Of a stretch of DNA of 64,000 bases, positions 33,694 through 42,932 are shown one piece after another. Made by a program: the position numbers and the translations under genes. Source of the stretch: an uncultured Acidobacteriaceae bacterium (GTDB lineage: Bacteria; Acidobacteriota; Terriglobia; Terriglobales; Acidobacteriaceae); assembly GCA_937879855.1 (NCBI GenBank), contig CALFMO010000022.1:53160-117159 (forward strand). Direction: 5' to 3'. Position 1 is the stretch's first letter; each line of letters starts with the position of its first letter. A model generated the notes under the pieces. It had not been told where the DNA came from. It saw only the letters and a program-made list of their open reading frames with translations, and made no database searches.

Positions 33694-35133
33694 ATGGAGA
33701 TCAACGAGAGAATGTCGAAACGATTCGCGTGGCTGTTTGGGGTGTTGGTGCTCGTTACAATCGGATTGCTGGTGGCGTGCGGGAGCAACTATAACGCTTC
33801 GTCTGATGGGTTAGTGCTGCTGGGCAGTCAGGGGTCGGGCCTGATCGAAACCTTCGGATTCAATCTGTTCAACGGCCACTTGTCGGAGATCAGCAACACT
33901 CCGGTTGACACCTCGAGCAAAGTTTGCGTCCTGGGCGGTGTTCCCACGTCGCTGGTGGTGAATCCGTCGGGCACATTCGCCTTTGCGGTTCTGAACGCTA
34001 ATTCCTCTTGCCCCAAAGGTGGCGTGACTGGCATTCAGGTATTCAAGATCAATTCCGACGGGAACGCACCGCCGGTCGGAAGCCCGATTGCATTTAACCA
34101 AGAGAAGGTTTTCGTCCTGGGAACACCCAATCAGGTTAGTGCGGCCGTAGTTCCGGGACCGATGGTCATTGATACCGCCGGAAAATTCTTGTTTGTAGCG
34201 GATCGGGCGACCACGACTCCCGATCCGACAAAGCCTCCGGGAAGCACTCCGCTCTACATTCCAGGCGCGGTTTCGGTGTTTGCGATCGGAAGTGGCGGAA
34301 GTGTGACGGAAGTGGCTGGGTCGCCCTTTTTTACGACCGGCACTACGAATCCTCCGACCACTGTCTCCCAGTTGAGCTTGGATATTGCGAGCGTGGCGCC
34401 CTCGCCGACCGCATTTCCGGCGATTGGCGTGAACGGAGTCCAAAACTCGGTGTGTTCGACGCCGGGGTTGGCTGCGCCGACTACCGAGTATCTTTACGCG
34501 GTTGATGGGTTAGGAAACCAGGTGTTTGAATTCCAGGTGGACACTTCGTCCGGCGCTTTGACGGCTCCGCCAAACCATACGCTAATACCGTCTTTTCCTA
34601 CTGACCAGATACCAGCGGGAGTGGCGGTAGATCCTTGCAATCGATTTGTGTACGTGAGCGACAGCCTGACGAACAAAGTCAGCGCGTACACCATCTGCAA
34701 CGGCTATCCGAGCCAATCTTCGACAAACTGCCCGGCGCCGCCGCTGCCCCCGGATGGCAGCCTGGTGCAGATCGCGGGTTCGCCGTTTCCTCTGGCTGGA
34801 AGCGCGAATAGCCCGGGACCGATTCTGGTCGATCCTTTCGGGAATAATGTGTACGTGCTGGGTACGCTTTCCAACACCATCTCGCCATTGAAAATCAGTC
34901 CGATTTCCGGTGCCGTGACAGCCTTGACTCCCGCCACCGTGGCGACGGGGGTGGGTCCGGTGGCGATGGCCATTCGTTCGGACGACAACTGGCTTTTCGT
35001 GAGCAACTACGGTTCGACGACGGCCGGAGGGAATACGATGTCGCAATATTCCATCACGCCGGCCACGGGCATTTTGACGGTGCAGCCCTCAGTTCCAACG
35101 GACAACTATCCCTGGGGCGTCGCGATAAAGTAA
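33694..35133 (+). CDS. Lipoprotein with YncE/lactonase-like beta-propeller
   Basis: About 479 residues; ATG 33694 or 33712, neither with a clear ribosome site. The leader FAWLFGVLVLVTIGLLVAC ends in a lipobox. The body has repeated propeller blades of the form AGVAVDPCNRFVYVSDSLTNKVSAYTI, GPILVDPFGNNVYVLGTLSNTISPLKI and GPVAMAIRSDDNWLFVSNYGS, as in the 6-phosphogluconolactonase/YncE superfamily. Such lipoproteins are abundant in soil acidobacteria; catalytic activity is not evident and binding is more likely. A terminator follows. Confidence 0.8.
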   Translation: MEINERMSKRFAWLFGVLVLVTIGLLVACGSNYNASSDGLVLLGSQGSGLIETFGFNLFNGHLSEISNTPVDTSSKVCVLGGVPTSLVVNPSGTFAFAVLNANSSCPKGGVTGIQVFKINSDGNAPPVGSPIAFNQEKVFVLGTPNQVSAAVVPGPMVIDTAGKFLFVADRATTTPDPTKPPGSTPLYIPGAVSVFAIGSGGSVTEVAGSPFFTTGTTNPPTTVSQLSLDIASVAPSPTAFPAIGVNGVQNSVCSTPGLAAPTTEYLYAVDGLGNQVFEFQVDTSSGALTAPPNHTLIPSFPTDQIPAGVAVDPCNRFVYVSDSLTNKVSAYTICNGYPSQSSTNCPAPPLPPDGSLVQIAGSPFPLAGSANSPGPILVDPFGNNVYVLGTLSNTISPLKISPISGAVTALTPATVATGVGPVAMAIRSDDNWLFVSNYGSTTAGGNTMSQYSITPATGILTVQPSVPTDNYPWGVAIK

Positions 35134-35172
35134 CTGTATATCGGGCGACCACCGCCACTAAGCTAAACCAGC

Positions 35173-35200
35173 GGGCGCATCGCAAGGTGCGCCCTCTTTT
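35173..35200 (+). terminator. Intrinsic terminator after the propeller gene
   Basis: GGGCGCA-N8-TGCGCCC stem at 35173-35194 followed by TCTTTT. It lies 40 bp after the stop and serves the plus-strand transcript only; the other side has no T-run. Confidence 0.8.
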
Positions 35201-35217
35201 ATCTTTTCTGGTGCACT

Positions 35218-35658
35218 CTACTTCGCCGGAACCAAATCAAACTTGCCTGACGATTCTTCATAGAACAGCGCGCCTTCTTTCTTGTCTCCGCCGCTCCAGT
35301 GTTTGTGGCCACCAGGCACGCGCAAGAAATCGCCCGCACTTACGCGCTTCTCGCCTGCGTCATCTTTATATAGATATGCGCCCTTGACCACCACAATCCA
35401 GACATCGTTGGTGTGAGTGTGGAGGCCCGCATCGTATCCCGGTGCGAACTTGCTGAACGTTCCGTGCGCGCCGGTACTGGCGTCTCCCCAAATGGGCGCC
35501 ATGGAGACACGGTCATTGCCCGGCTGTGCAGTGAATGTCGCATGATTGGAGGACACAAAGATGACCTTCTCCGCTTTCTCCTGTCCTTGCAGCCGTCCGA
35601 TGGACCATGCCGCCATGAGCCCCAGAACCACTCCGACCGTCAACAGTGATCGTTTCAT
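35218..35658 (-). CDS. Secreted cupin-domain protein
   Basis: 146 residues from ATG 35658 behind AGGAGG. The signal peptide is MKRSLLTVGVVLGLMAAWSIGRLQGQ. The cupin barrel has motif 1 as GYDAGLHTHTNDVWIVVVKGAYLY, giving two His and later residues for metal, and motif 2 as AGDFLRVPGGHKHWSGG. It may bind a metal and a small ligand, or act as a dioxygenase-like or sensing protein outside the cytoplasm. It converges on the propeller gene. Confidence 0.85.
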   Translation of the reverse strand: MKRSLLTVGVVLGLMAAWSIGRLQGQEKAEKVIFVSSNHATFTAQPGNDRVSMAPIWGDASTGAHGTFSKFAPGYDAGLHTHTNDVWIVVVKGAYLYKDDAGEKRVSAGDFLRVPGGHKHWSGGDKKEGALFYEESSGKFDLVPAK

Positions 35659-35880
35659 CAAGCCTCCTGATGCCTCAGTTTGTCGTCCAATACGAGGCGG
35701 ACGCATTTTACATGCAGATACAAAGGGGAGCAAACAACGCGAGGAAACAACCTATCTGTTTAAGATCTACTGTCCGGTTTATTTCAAACCCGTGCTTCGC
35801 TCGACGATTGCGCGCAGCTTCGACGAATCGGCGAGGGAACTGTGCGCGAACTCTACGCAACCGTCACGCAGCAGCGAGCA

Positions 35881-36570
35881 TCATTTTCTGGCGACCGATT
35901 GGGCTTTTGCTCCCCTCACTGCGTCGAGGAAACCATTCGCCGCGGCAGGCACCGCGACCCGGCCCAGCAGCGTGGCCCGAGTGGTTGCCCTGGGGCCGTA
36001 GAGCGCGCGCCGGGAACGGCTATCCGCTCTCACTAATGCCCCTCTGAATGTAAATCCAACGAAGGCACCCTTGGCGCGAGAGTAAGTCAGGATCAGGACA
36101 TCCAGCTTCAAATCTGTATTTTCTGACGAGTGCCGTCCTACGGGTCCGACGGCTACCGATGCATCTCTTCCGATTTCCAACTTGCTTGAAAGCAGCCGCT
36201 GCATCCCTTTTTCGCTATTGATGATCATCACCAAGTCCACCGCTTCCGCGCCGATCTGGGTTCCCCAGTTCCCGCCAGCGATCCGGATGAACGCCGGCGC
36301 GCTCCAACCCTTCGCCGTGCGGCAAGTGGCCACACCTTTGCCGTGCTCAGCTCCGAAGACGAATCCGGCCTTCATCAGATGGGGCACGACTGCCACACAC
36401 TTTGCCCGCTTCATCGTCTCCTCGGGAATGCGGCGGTCCGGCGCGGCCATGATCTCGTTCAGAACCTTGGCCGAATTATTCAGCCTTTCCACCGCAATCC
36501 GGCGTTCTGACCTCGCCCAGCCCAGGCTCGCCAAGCTCAGTATGACACCCAGCAATAGGAGCTTCTTCAT
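35881..36570 (-). CDS. SYLF-domain lipid-binding protein
   Basis: 229 residues from ATG 36570. The signal peptide MKKLLLLGVILSLASLGWA is followed by the SYLF (Ysc84-like) domain: LNNSAKVLNEIMAAPDRRIPEETMKRAKCVAVVPHLMKAGFVFG, GVATCRTAKGWSAPAFIRIAGGNWGTQIG, VDLVMIINSEKGMQRLL and TYSRAKGAFVGFTFRGAL. The domain binds phosphoinositides in eukaryotes; bacterial members are secreted and of unknown role. A paralog lies at 50980-51696 with the same blocks. Confidence 0.88.
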   Translation of the reverse strand: MKKLLLLGVILSLASLGWARSERRIAVERLNNSAKVLNEIMAAPDRRIPEETMKRAKCVAVVPHLMKAGFVFGAEHGKGVATCRTAKGWSAPAFIRIAGGNWGTQIGAEAVDLVMIINSEKGMQRLLSSKLEIGRDASVAVGPVGRHSSENTDLKLDVLILTYSRAKGAFVGFTFRGALVRADSRSRRALYGPRATTRATLLGRVAVPAAANGFLDAVRGAKAQSVARK

Positions 36571-37019
36571 AAAGGGCCACCATTTTCCTTCCGCAACAAC
36601 TGCTACATTCCGCTCGGTGAGAATGCGGAGGGCGGCGTTTTGCCATCTCCGCGAGTATGACGATTTTGGGGGAGAGCCACTATACGGGGGACGCTGCAGG
36701 ATTCGCGAGAAGTCGCGGTAGTGATCGAGCCATGCTGTGGACCTAGCGGGATTTTGATTCGGGTTGCAAGGCAAACGGCTTTCAAGTAGTTAGAGCGGTT
36801 ATGTATCCGGCATCACACCGACGCGTGACGTCTGTCATGGCGGGGCGTAGCCAAGGCGAAGAGGCTTTAACTTGAGGCGTTCTCAGTCACGCTTCAACGA
36901 ACCCACGTCAAGGCAACTCGGGACGACGTCCCGGTTCCGCCGGCCCGAATCCCGCTAACCTTGCAAACTCAAGGACCCCTAATCGGAACTTTGCTCGTCT
37001 AATATTCGTAGATTCAGTT
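36571..37019. other. Gene-free spacer upstream of the permease pair
   Basis: 449 bp without a credible gene. It contains a perfect short dyad, CGGGACG-A-CGTCCCG, at 36919-36933, about 90 bp before the permease start. This could be an operator or the stem of a leader hairpin. Nothing else was recognised. Confidence 0.5.
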
Positions 37020-38264
37020 ATGAGGCGAGTTGCCGCCAGCTTCGGCGAGGTGTTGCGTGCTATGTGGACGCACAAACTTCGCTCCTTCCTCACCATGTTT
37101 GGAATTGCCTGGGGAGTGGGATCCCTCTTGCTCCTGGTTGGATTGGGAGAGGGTTTTCGCGCCGGAACCGCCAGGCAAATGTCGAGCTTCGGCGAAGACT
37201 TCATGCAGATTTACAACGGACGGGTGCCGGCGATTGGCGGCAGCCAACTTTCGGCTCGCCAGTACTACCTCAACTACCAGGATTATTTGGACATTCGCAA
37301 CTCGCAGTATGTGCGGAATGCCACGCCCATCATCTACCGCGGCGACCTGCGCCTGGTAAGCGAGTTTGGCAGCAGCAACGGCTATGTGGATGGTTCTGAG
37401 CCGCAGTTCTCTGAAATTCGCCATCAGCCAATCGACCAAGGGCGCTACTTGAATTGGAACGATGAAATCCAGCGCAACAACGTGTGCGTGATTGGAAGCG
37501 AGTTTGTGCGCATCTTGTTCCCCGGCCGGCCCGCTGTCGGCGCCAGGTTGCTGATCAATGGCGTGCCGTTTGAGGTAGTTGGGACGATCGAGAAAGTGGG
37601 TCACGGAAACAACAATGACCAGAACATGCGCCTGATCATGCCTTACGCCACCATGGCTACTTATTTCCCGATGCAGGGAGCAGGCAACACCAAAGCGATC
37701 AAGTATGTAGCCTACCAGCCGATAACGCGGCAGCAGCATGCCCAAGCCAAAAAGGCCGTGCGGAGCATCGTTGCAAGAAATCATGGCTTTGATCCCGAGA
37801 CGCCCGACGCCTTTGACGATTGGGACTCGATCGCCACCGCCGAAATGGTCGGCAAAATCTCCGATGCCATGGATACATTCCTGGGAGCGGTCGGCCTGGT
37901 GACACTGGGTCTGGGCGCCATCGGAGTGATCAACATTATGTTGGTGTCAGTAACGGAGCGCACTCGAGAGATCGGCTTGCGCAAGGCTTTGGGCGCGACC
38001 AGACGAAACATTTTGTTCCAGTTCTTTCTGGAAGGGTTAATGCTTACCGGAATCAGCGGCGCTGTTGGAGTGGGCGCAGCCTACGCAGCCACCAAGCTGT
38101 TCGGGCTTGCGCCCCCGATCGATGGATTCGAGTTGCCTCACATTTATCCCGCGACTGCGGTGCTCGCCATGGGCAGTCTTGCCTTGGCTGGCATTGTCGC
38201 CGGGCTCTATCCCGCGCGGCGGGCAGCCTTGCTCCAACCCGTGGAAGCGCTTCGTCAGGAGTAA
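37020..38264 (+). CDS. MacB/FtsX-type ABC transporter permease
   Basis: 414 residues with the MacB topology: a first membrane helix after MWTHKLRSFLTMFGIAWGVGSLLLLVGLGEGFR, a large periplasmic domain (about 50-275), then three C-terminal helices with the FtsX signature GVINIMLVSVTERTREIGLRKALGATRRNI and the closing YPARRAALLQPVEALRQE. MacB-type systems move proteins, peptides or antibiotics mechanically across the envelope with an ATPase and a fusion protein. The next gene, 3 bp later, is a second permease. No ATPase or fusion protein is nearby. Confidence 0.9.
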   Translation: MRRVAASFGEVLRAMWTHKLRSFLTMFGIAWGVGSLLLLVGLGEGFRAGTARQMSSFGEDFMQIYNGRVPAIGGSQLSARQYYLNYQDYLDIRNSQYVRNATPIIYRGDLRLVSEFGSSNGYVDGSEPQFSEIRHQPIDQGRYLNWNDEIQRNNVCVIGSEFVRILFPGRPAVGARLLINGVPFEVVGTIEKVGHGNNNDQNMRLIMPYATMATYFPMQGAGNTKAIKYVAYQPITRQQHAQAKKAVRSIVARNHGFDPETPDAFDDWDSIATAEMVGKISDAMDTFLGAVGLVTLGLGAIGVINIMLVSVTERTREIGLRKALGATRRNILFQFFLEGLMLTGISGAVGVGAAYAATKLFGLAPPIDGFELPHIYPATAVLAMGSLALAGIVAGLYPARRAALLQPVEALRQE

Positions 38265-38267
38265 CGA

Positions 38268-39521
38268 ATGATCCAGGCCAAAGACGTGTTCTCGCAAGCC
38301 TATGGATCACTCCGGTATAACCGTCAGCGAAGTGCCCTGACCATGCTCGGTATGGCCTGGGGGATCGCCACTGTAGTGCTCTTGCTGGCTTATGGCACGG
38401 GTTTCTCGACGGCCATCGTCAACATATTCAGGAGCTATGCCAGCATGGCGGCGATGGGCATCGCGGGCGGGCGCACGTCAATGCAGGCGGGAGGAAACAA
38501 GGCTGGCACCAGTATCCGGCTGACCATGGACGATATTGACCGCATCGTGGTGAATGTGCCGGAAGTGACTCGCATAACTCCCGAATCGTTTTTCGATGCG
38601 CCGGTCAGCTATGAAGGGCGTTCCTACACCTGGAACATTGATGGCGGCCATCCCGAGCTTCAGGAAATTCAGAACCTGCAACTGAATCTCGGCCGTTTCT
38701 ACAATGCCGGAGATTTGCAACTGCGCGCGCGCGTCTGTGTGCTGGGCTCCGAATCCAAGGAGAAGTTGTTCTCCGGACGTTTCGCCTTGGGCGAGAAGAT
38801 TCGTATCAGCGGCATTCCTTATGAGGTCATTGGTGTGCTTAAACCAAGGCCACAGGAAGGCACCGAGAACAGCATCAACCGGGTCGTCTACATTCCTTTC
38901 ACCACCATGAGCGATTTCCGCAATACGTATTACATCGACATGATCTGGCTGGATTTTCTCGGCTACAACTATGGAGGCGTGGAGAAGTCGGTTCGCAATA
39001 CGCTGGGAGCACAACACAATTTTCGTGCCGACGATAAGCGGGCTCTGTTTGTGTTCAGCATGATGGAGCAGATTTCGCAATTTCGCATCATCACGATGGC
39101 GCTACAGGTGCTGCTTGCATTTATCGGGACTCTGACTCTGGGAATTGGCGGCGTGGGACTCATGAACATCATGCTGGTGAGCGTAACCCAGAGAACCCGT
39201 GAGATCGGAGTGGAAAAAGCGTTGGGGGCTCGGCGCATCGACATCATTCTGCAGTTCTTGTCCGAAGCTCTCGCTATTACCTTTATGGGTGGCCTTTTAG
39301 GGATTGGGCTCGCCTATCTGATTTCTTTCTCTGTGGGGAATCTCACCTTTTACAGCGCGCTTGCCCAGCACGGAGAGGCGGGCGACATCCGACTCATCAT
39401 TTCACCAGTCAGCGTGTTGGTTGCTACCGGAATCCTGGCGCTGGTGGGATTGGTCAGCGGGATGATTCCAGCGATACGCGCGTCACGTCTCGATCCCATT
39501 GAGGCATTGCGCTACGAATAG
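38268..39521 (+). CDS. MacB/FtsX-type ABC transporter permease (second copy)
   Basis: 417 residues, a paralog of the preceding permease in layout: RYNRQRSALTMLGMAWGIATVVLLLAYGTGF, a periplasmic domain with YEGRSYTWNIDGGHPELQEI and FSGRFALGEKIRISGIPYEVIGVLK, then GVGLMNIMLVSVTQRTREIGVEKALGARRIDII and IPAIRASRLDPIEALRYE. The two permeases probably form a heterodimer. Its stop overlaps by 10 bp the end of the truncated fatty-acid synthase gene on the other strand, marking a rearrangement junction. Confidence 0.9.
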   Translation: MIQAKDVFSQAYGSLRYNRQRSALTMLGMAWGIATVVLLLAYGTGFSTAIVNIFRSYASMAAMGIAGGRTSMQAGGNKAGTSIRLTMDDIDRIVVNVPEVTRITPESFFDAPVSYEGRSYTWNIDGGHPELQEIQNLQLNLGRFYNAGDLQLRARVCVLGSESKEKLFSGRFALGEKIRISGIPYEVIGVLKPRPQEGTENSINRVVYIPFTTMSDFRNTYYIDMIWLDFLGYNYGGVEKSVRNTLGAQHNFRADDKRALFVFSMMEQISQFRIITMALQVLLAFIGTLTLGIGGVGLMNIMLVSVTQRTREIGVEKALGARRIDIILQFLSEALAITFMGGLLGIGLAYLISFSVGNLTFYSALAQHGEAGDIRLIISPVSVLVATGILALVGLVSGMIPAIRASRLDPIEALRYE

Positions 39522-40492
39522 AGCGGTTCCCCACGCGGACAGATTCTATCCGTTGCGGTAATCCCACTGTTCAAGAAGGCGCCACCGGGACGGAGCAACC
39601 GCCAAATTCGGGAAAAGTATTCAGGAAGCTGAGCCTCGCCCACATGCTCAATCATCCCGACACTGACAATTTTGTCGAACTGCTGGCCGACTCCGAGATC
39701 GCGGTAGTCGCGCACCTCGACGCTGCATCGGCCATCCAGGCCTGAATCGTGAATGCGTTGTCGTGCCCACTCCACTTGTGGCGCACTCAGCGAAATCCCC
39801 AGAGCGTGTACTCCGTAGTGGGCGGTCGCATGAATGGTTAGCGCCCCCCAGCCACAACCAATATCAAGCAGGTGATCGCCAGGCCGCAGTCGCAGCTTCT
39901 TACAGATGTATTCCAGTTTCTGCTCCTGCGCCTGCTCCAACCCATCTTCAGCCGCATGAAAATACGCGCAGGAATAAAGCATCCGGCGATCCAGAAAAAG
40001 TGAGTAAAACTCAGGTGGAAGATCGTAGTGGAAGCTGATCGCGTCTCGATCTCTGTGCCGCGTGTGAACTGCTCCTCGCAAACGAAGGCGCCGCGGAACC
40101 TCTCGCGGTCGTCCGGTGGCGGGCAACCTGCCCAAAATCATTGACAGGTAGAGCTTCGTAGTCGTGGGTAGTTCATGGGAAAGCAGGAAATCAGCCAGAT
40201 CAAACGAGGCCTCAATGTCTCCCTCGATGTCAAAATCATCGAAAATGTATACCTCACCGAGCGTTAATTCACTCCGGGAGGCAAACATTCTCTGTAAGGC
40301 TCCAGGATGCTTCAAGACCAACGTGAATCGGCATTTATTTCCGCCCCAGACTGTTCCATCCCAGAGTCGAACTCGAAAATCACGACGCGGGTAGGAAAGA
40401 AGCAGATGATCGAGAAAGTCAATGCTGTCAGTGATGGCGCGGTCTGTGGATCTGGCACCATGCAACAGTGGAATATTCCGTTGGGCGAGCAT
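39512..40492 (-). CDS. Cyclopropane-fatty-acyl-phospholipid synthase, C-terminally truncated
   Basis: 326 residues starting MLAQRNIPLL behind GGAGG. It has the N-terminal domain and the SAM-binding core: FDIEGDIEASFDLADFLL, HYDLPPEFYSLFLDRRMLYSCAYF, LLDIGCGWGALTIHA, LGISLSAPQVEWARQRI and VSVGMIEHVGEAQLPEYFSRIWRLLRPGG. Family members are usually around 400 or more residues and continue with a helical lipid-binding part; here the frame stops about 20 residues after RLLRPGG. The loss coincides with the end of the permease gene. It probably cannot methylenate phospholipid acyl chains, so this is likely a recent pseudogene. Confidence 0.8.
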   Translation of the reverse strand: MLAQRNIPLLHGARSTDRAITDSIDFLDHLLLSYPRRDFRVRLWDGTVWGGNKCRFTLVLKHPGALQRMFASRSELTLGEVYIFDDFDIEGDIEASFDLADFLLSHELPTTTKLYLSMILGRLPATGRPREVPRRLRLRGAVHTRHRDRDAISFHYDLPPEFYSLFLDRRMLYSCAYFHAAEDGLEQAQEQKLEYICKKLRLRPGDHLLDIGCGWGALTIHATAHYGVHALGISLSAPQVEWARQRIHDSGLDGRCSVEVRDYRDLGVGQQFDKIVSVGMIEHVGEAQLPEYFSRIWRLLRPGGAFLNSGITATDRICPRGEPLYS

Positions 40493-40650
40493 GTCGCATC
40501 CTCCGTGTGCAATATCACAAGCCTGCTTCAGAACGAAAGTTCGTTTACCGCAGCGCCCTCACATCCACGTCTCGCGAACGATTCCGCCACGACTGGTTGA
40601 GTTCTTCGGATGCGACAAGCGGAACGCGACTCGCGGACATCTTCTCCTCC

Positions 40651-41772
40651 TTAGGCTGCAAAACGTTGAGCGTCAGCGCGCTTCAATTCAATTCCCATGC
40701 CCGGCCGCGAAAGGTCCGGCGCGAGTTCTCCCTTTATCGGCAAGCGGACTTCATCGAACAACATGTTTTCGATTCAAACGTGGTCGTGGAAATATTCCAG
40801 GTGGCGCAGGGGCGTTGCAGCGCATCCGAGATGGGAATGGATCGCGGGGGCCGTATGCGCTGATAGCGGAACATGATGCGCCTCACATAGTGCAGCAGCT
40901 TGAAGAAATCCGGTGATGCCGCCGCATCGAGTTGCGTCCGCCTGCAGAACGTCGACTGCCCCTGCTGCGAGCATGCGCCGAAAGTATCCGGATTCGTAAC
41001 CGTATTCGCCCGCGGCAATCTCCATCCCGGCAGGTGCACGATCCCGGAGCAGCCTCAGACCTGACAAGTCGTCAGAGGATACCGGCTCCTCAAACCAGCT
41101 CACATCGAACTGGGCAAACTTTTCTGCCTGTTCTAATCCTTGCTTTCGGCTATAGGCGCCATTCGCGTCGACGAAGAGCTCGGTATCGGCACCGATCGCG
41201 GCTCGAGCCGAGCGCGCTCTCCCAACGTCGGCGTTCGCATCGCGGCCGATTTTCATCTTCACGCGCGCAATGCCCTGTTCGACCCACCCTGCCAGCTGAT
41301 TTTGCAGTTGCTTTTCCGAATACGATGTAAATCCACCGCTTCCATAAACAGGTACTGACTTCCGTACAGTCCCTAAGAGAGCGAGCAATGGGACATCCAG
41401 CAGGCGAGCCTTTAAATCCCACAGGGCGATATCCACCGCGGAGATCGCCATAGAAACAATTCCAGGGCGGCCCAGGTTACGAGTGCGTGCCACCATTGCA
41501 TTCCAACTTGCCGCGGGCGCCATCGCGTTCTGGCCTTCCACCGTTTTGGATAGTGTGTCTCGAATGAGAATCGCAGTCGCCCTATCTGCGTAGGTGTAGC
41601 CCAGGCCAACTTTATTGCCGCCGTGCCCGTGAACCAGCACTAAGGTTGTGGAGTTCCACTGCAGGGTCCCGTCTGACTCAGGAAAATCTGTAGGCACCGT
41701 ATATGTGGAGACCTCGATTCGATCGATCGCGACGCCAGAGAGCGTGACGACTACCTCCGTTCCTTTGCTGCG
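40651..41772 (-). pseudogene. Enolase-superfamily (mandelate racemase/muconate-lactonizing type) gene with internal stop
   Basis: The longest open part, 40774-41697, encodes WNSTTLVLVHGHGGNKVGLGYTY, the KMKIGR catalytic-lysine region, LFVDANGAYSRKQ, SWFEEPVSSDDLSGL and IAAGEYGYESGYF, the metal-binding pattern of the family. Two lesions are seen. At 40774-40776 a TGA follows HLEYFHDHV; the same frame continues with IENMLFDEVRLPIKGELAPD, then LSRPGMGIELK to a TAA at 40651, the normal C-terminus. Upstream, the frame remains homologous (VAIDRIEVSTYTVPTDFPES) but reaches a stop at 41773 with no start codon before GTG 41697. The gene is therefore broken at both ends. Confidence 0.8.
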
Positions 41773-41931
41773 CTAGTCGCTCAAGTGAAGACCGTATTGA
41801 TTCGCGACCATTCGCAGGGGAATCTACAAGTGTAGAGATGACTTTTTGAGCGAAAGAGGTAGGCTGACAAATCCTAAATTTCCGAAAAATGCTCGCGCGC
41901 AAACGCTTTCAGCCGCGACTTTCTCTCGCGT

Positions 41932-42326
41932 TCAACCTCTGAGGCGCGGCCGACCTGATCTTTGCCATTTACGAGGGCGCTCGCCTTCTGATTGAGCCTG
42001 GGGCTTTAGGTGCTTCGTTGTTCTTCGTGAGGGTAGTGCCATCATTGCTGGTCTTGCGTGTACTAATTTTCCTACTCTGTCGGCCAAGAGACACGCACTA
42101 CCCCGATGAACTTTGACAACGACTTCACCCTCGCCATTGGACGAGATCTCGACGGGCGCGACGTGCGGATCGAGGATGGCCCATTGACGTTTACAATAGC
42201 TGCGCACCCATCGTCCGTAGACGTGTCTATCTTCCATTCCCAAACGACGTCGGGATGCATAGCCGCGAGAATGTTTTCGAATTCGCGGGCGCTGAAAAGG
42301 GCAGAGACCGTCTTAAGAATTTCACG
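41932..42326 (-). pseudogene. Frameshifted SnoaL/NTF2-like remnant
   Basis: One minus-strand frame reads REILKTVSALFSAREFENIL then AAMHPDVVWEW, the first helices of a SnoaL-like protein. About 25 codons later the homology moves to another frame: VYGRWVRSYCKRQWAILDPHV, then APVEISSNGEGEVVVKVH and LLADRVGKLVHA, the matching second half. Two TGA codons directly precede the first block, so the start is lost as well. SnoaL-like proteins are small barrel enzymes or binding proteins. This is a decayed gene. Confidence 0.6.
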
Positions 42327-42413
42327 TCATCAGATATTCAGTTCTCCTTTTCATGCCAGCTATCGAACGCCCTGTGCGGCCAAGCATTGCTCCTCACCAT
42401 TGCCGAGGAGTCT

Positions 42414-42923
42414 TTATGCTAAGTGTCGGCTTTGCTGGATCGCGGGCACATTTTGATGTTGCACAAGAATCCGGAAACCGAGGCCGTGCGTGATCAGCAG
42501 TAGGGGCACGATGAAAGTCGGAATGAAATAGGCGGCACCCAACTGTCCCGCCATGAGCCCGGCGTGATTTGCCTGATAGAAAGCATTGAAGAGATCGGCG
42601 GTACCCCAGAGACTGAAGATCCATGCAATGACAATGCCGGATGCACTGGGCAGCGATATCAGCGCAAGCAAGGCGAGGATCGCCGCAATGATGTCCCCAT
42701 ACGCCGCTGAATGCGCGAAGGCAGATGGCAGGTCAGGAGATACGACTCCTGGCACCAGAAATGCCAGCCCGATGAAGCGAAAGCTGTGGAGAATGAGCAC
42801 AGGCCGCAAAGCTTCGCCCCGTTGCTGGAGTCGCAGTTCCGGCCAGATGTATCGAGCCGTGACGATTCCCCACGCGATGAAGCTAAATGCGATGCTAGCG
42901 AAAAAAGCGAATTGCGATTGCAT
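42414..42923 (-). CDS. Integral membrane protein of unknown function
   Basis: 169 residues behind TAGGAGG. About five hydrophobic segments: FAFFASIAFSFIAWGIVTARYIW, LILHSFRFIGLAFLVPGVV, YGDIIAAILALLALISL, GIVIAWIFSLWGTADLFNAFY and AAYFIPTFIVPLLLITHGLGF. No family recognised with confidence; small uncharacterised membrane proteins of this pattern often accompany NmrA-like genes. It starts 9 bp after the NmrA-like gene and is the last gene of the TetR-controlled group. Confidence 0.75.
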   Translation of the reverse strand: MQSQFAFFASIAFSFIAWGIVTARYIWPELRLQQRGEALRPVLILHSFRFIGLAFLVPGVVSPDLPSAFAHSAAYGDIIAAILALLALISLPSASGIVIAWIFSLWGTADLFNAFYQANHAGLMAGQLGAAYFIPTFIVPLLLITHGLGFRILVQHQNVPAIQQSRHLA

Positions 42924-42932
42924 AAATTCCTC

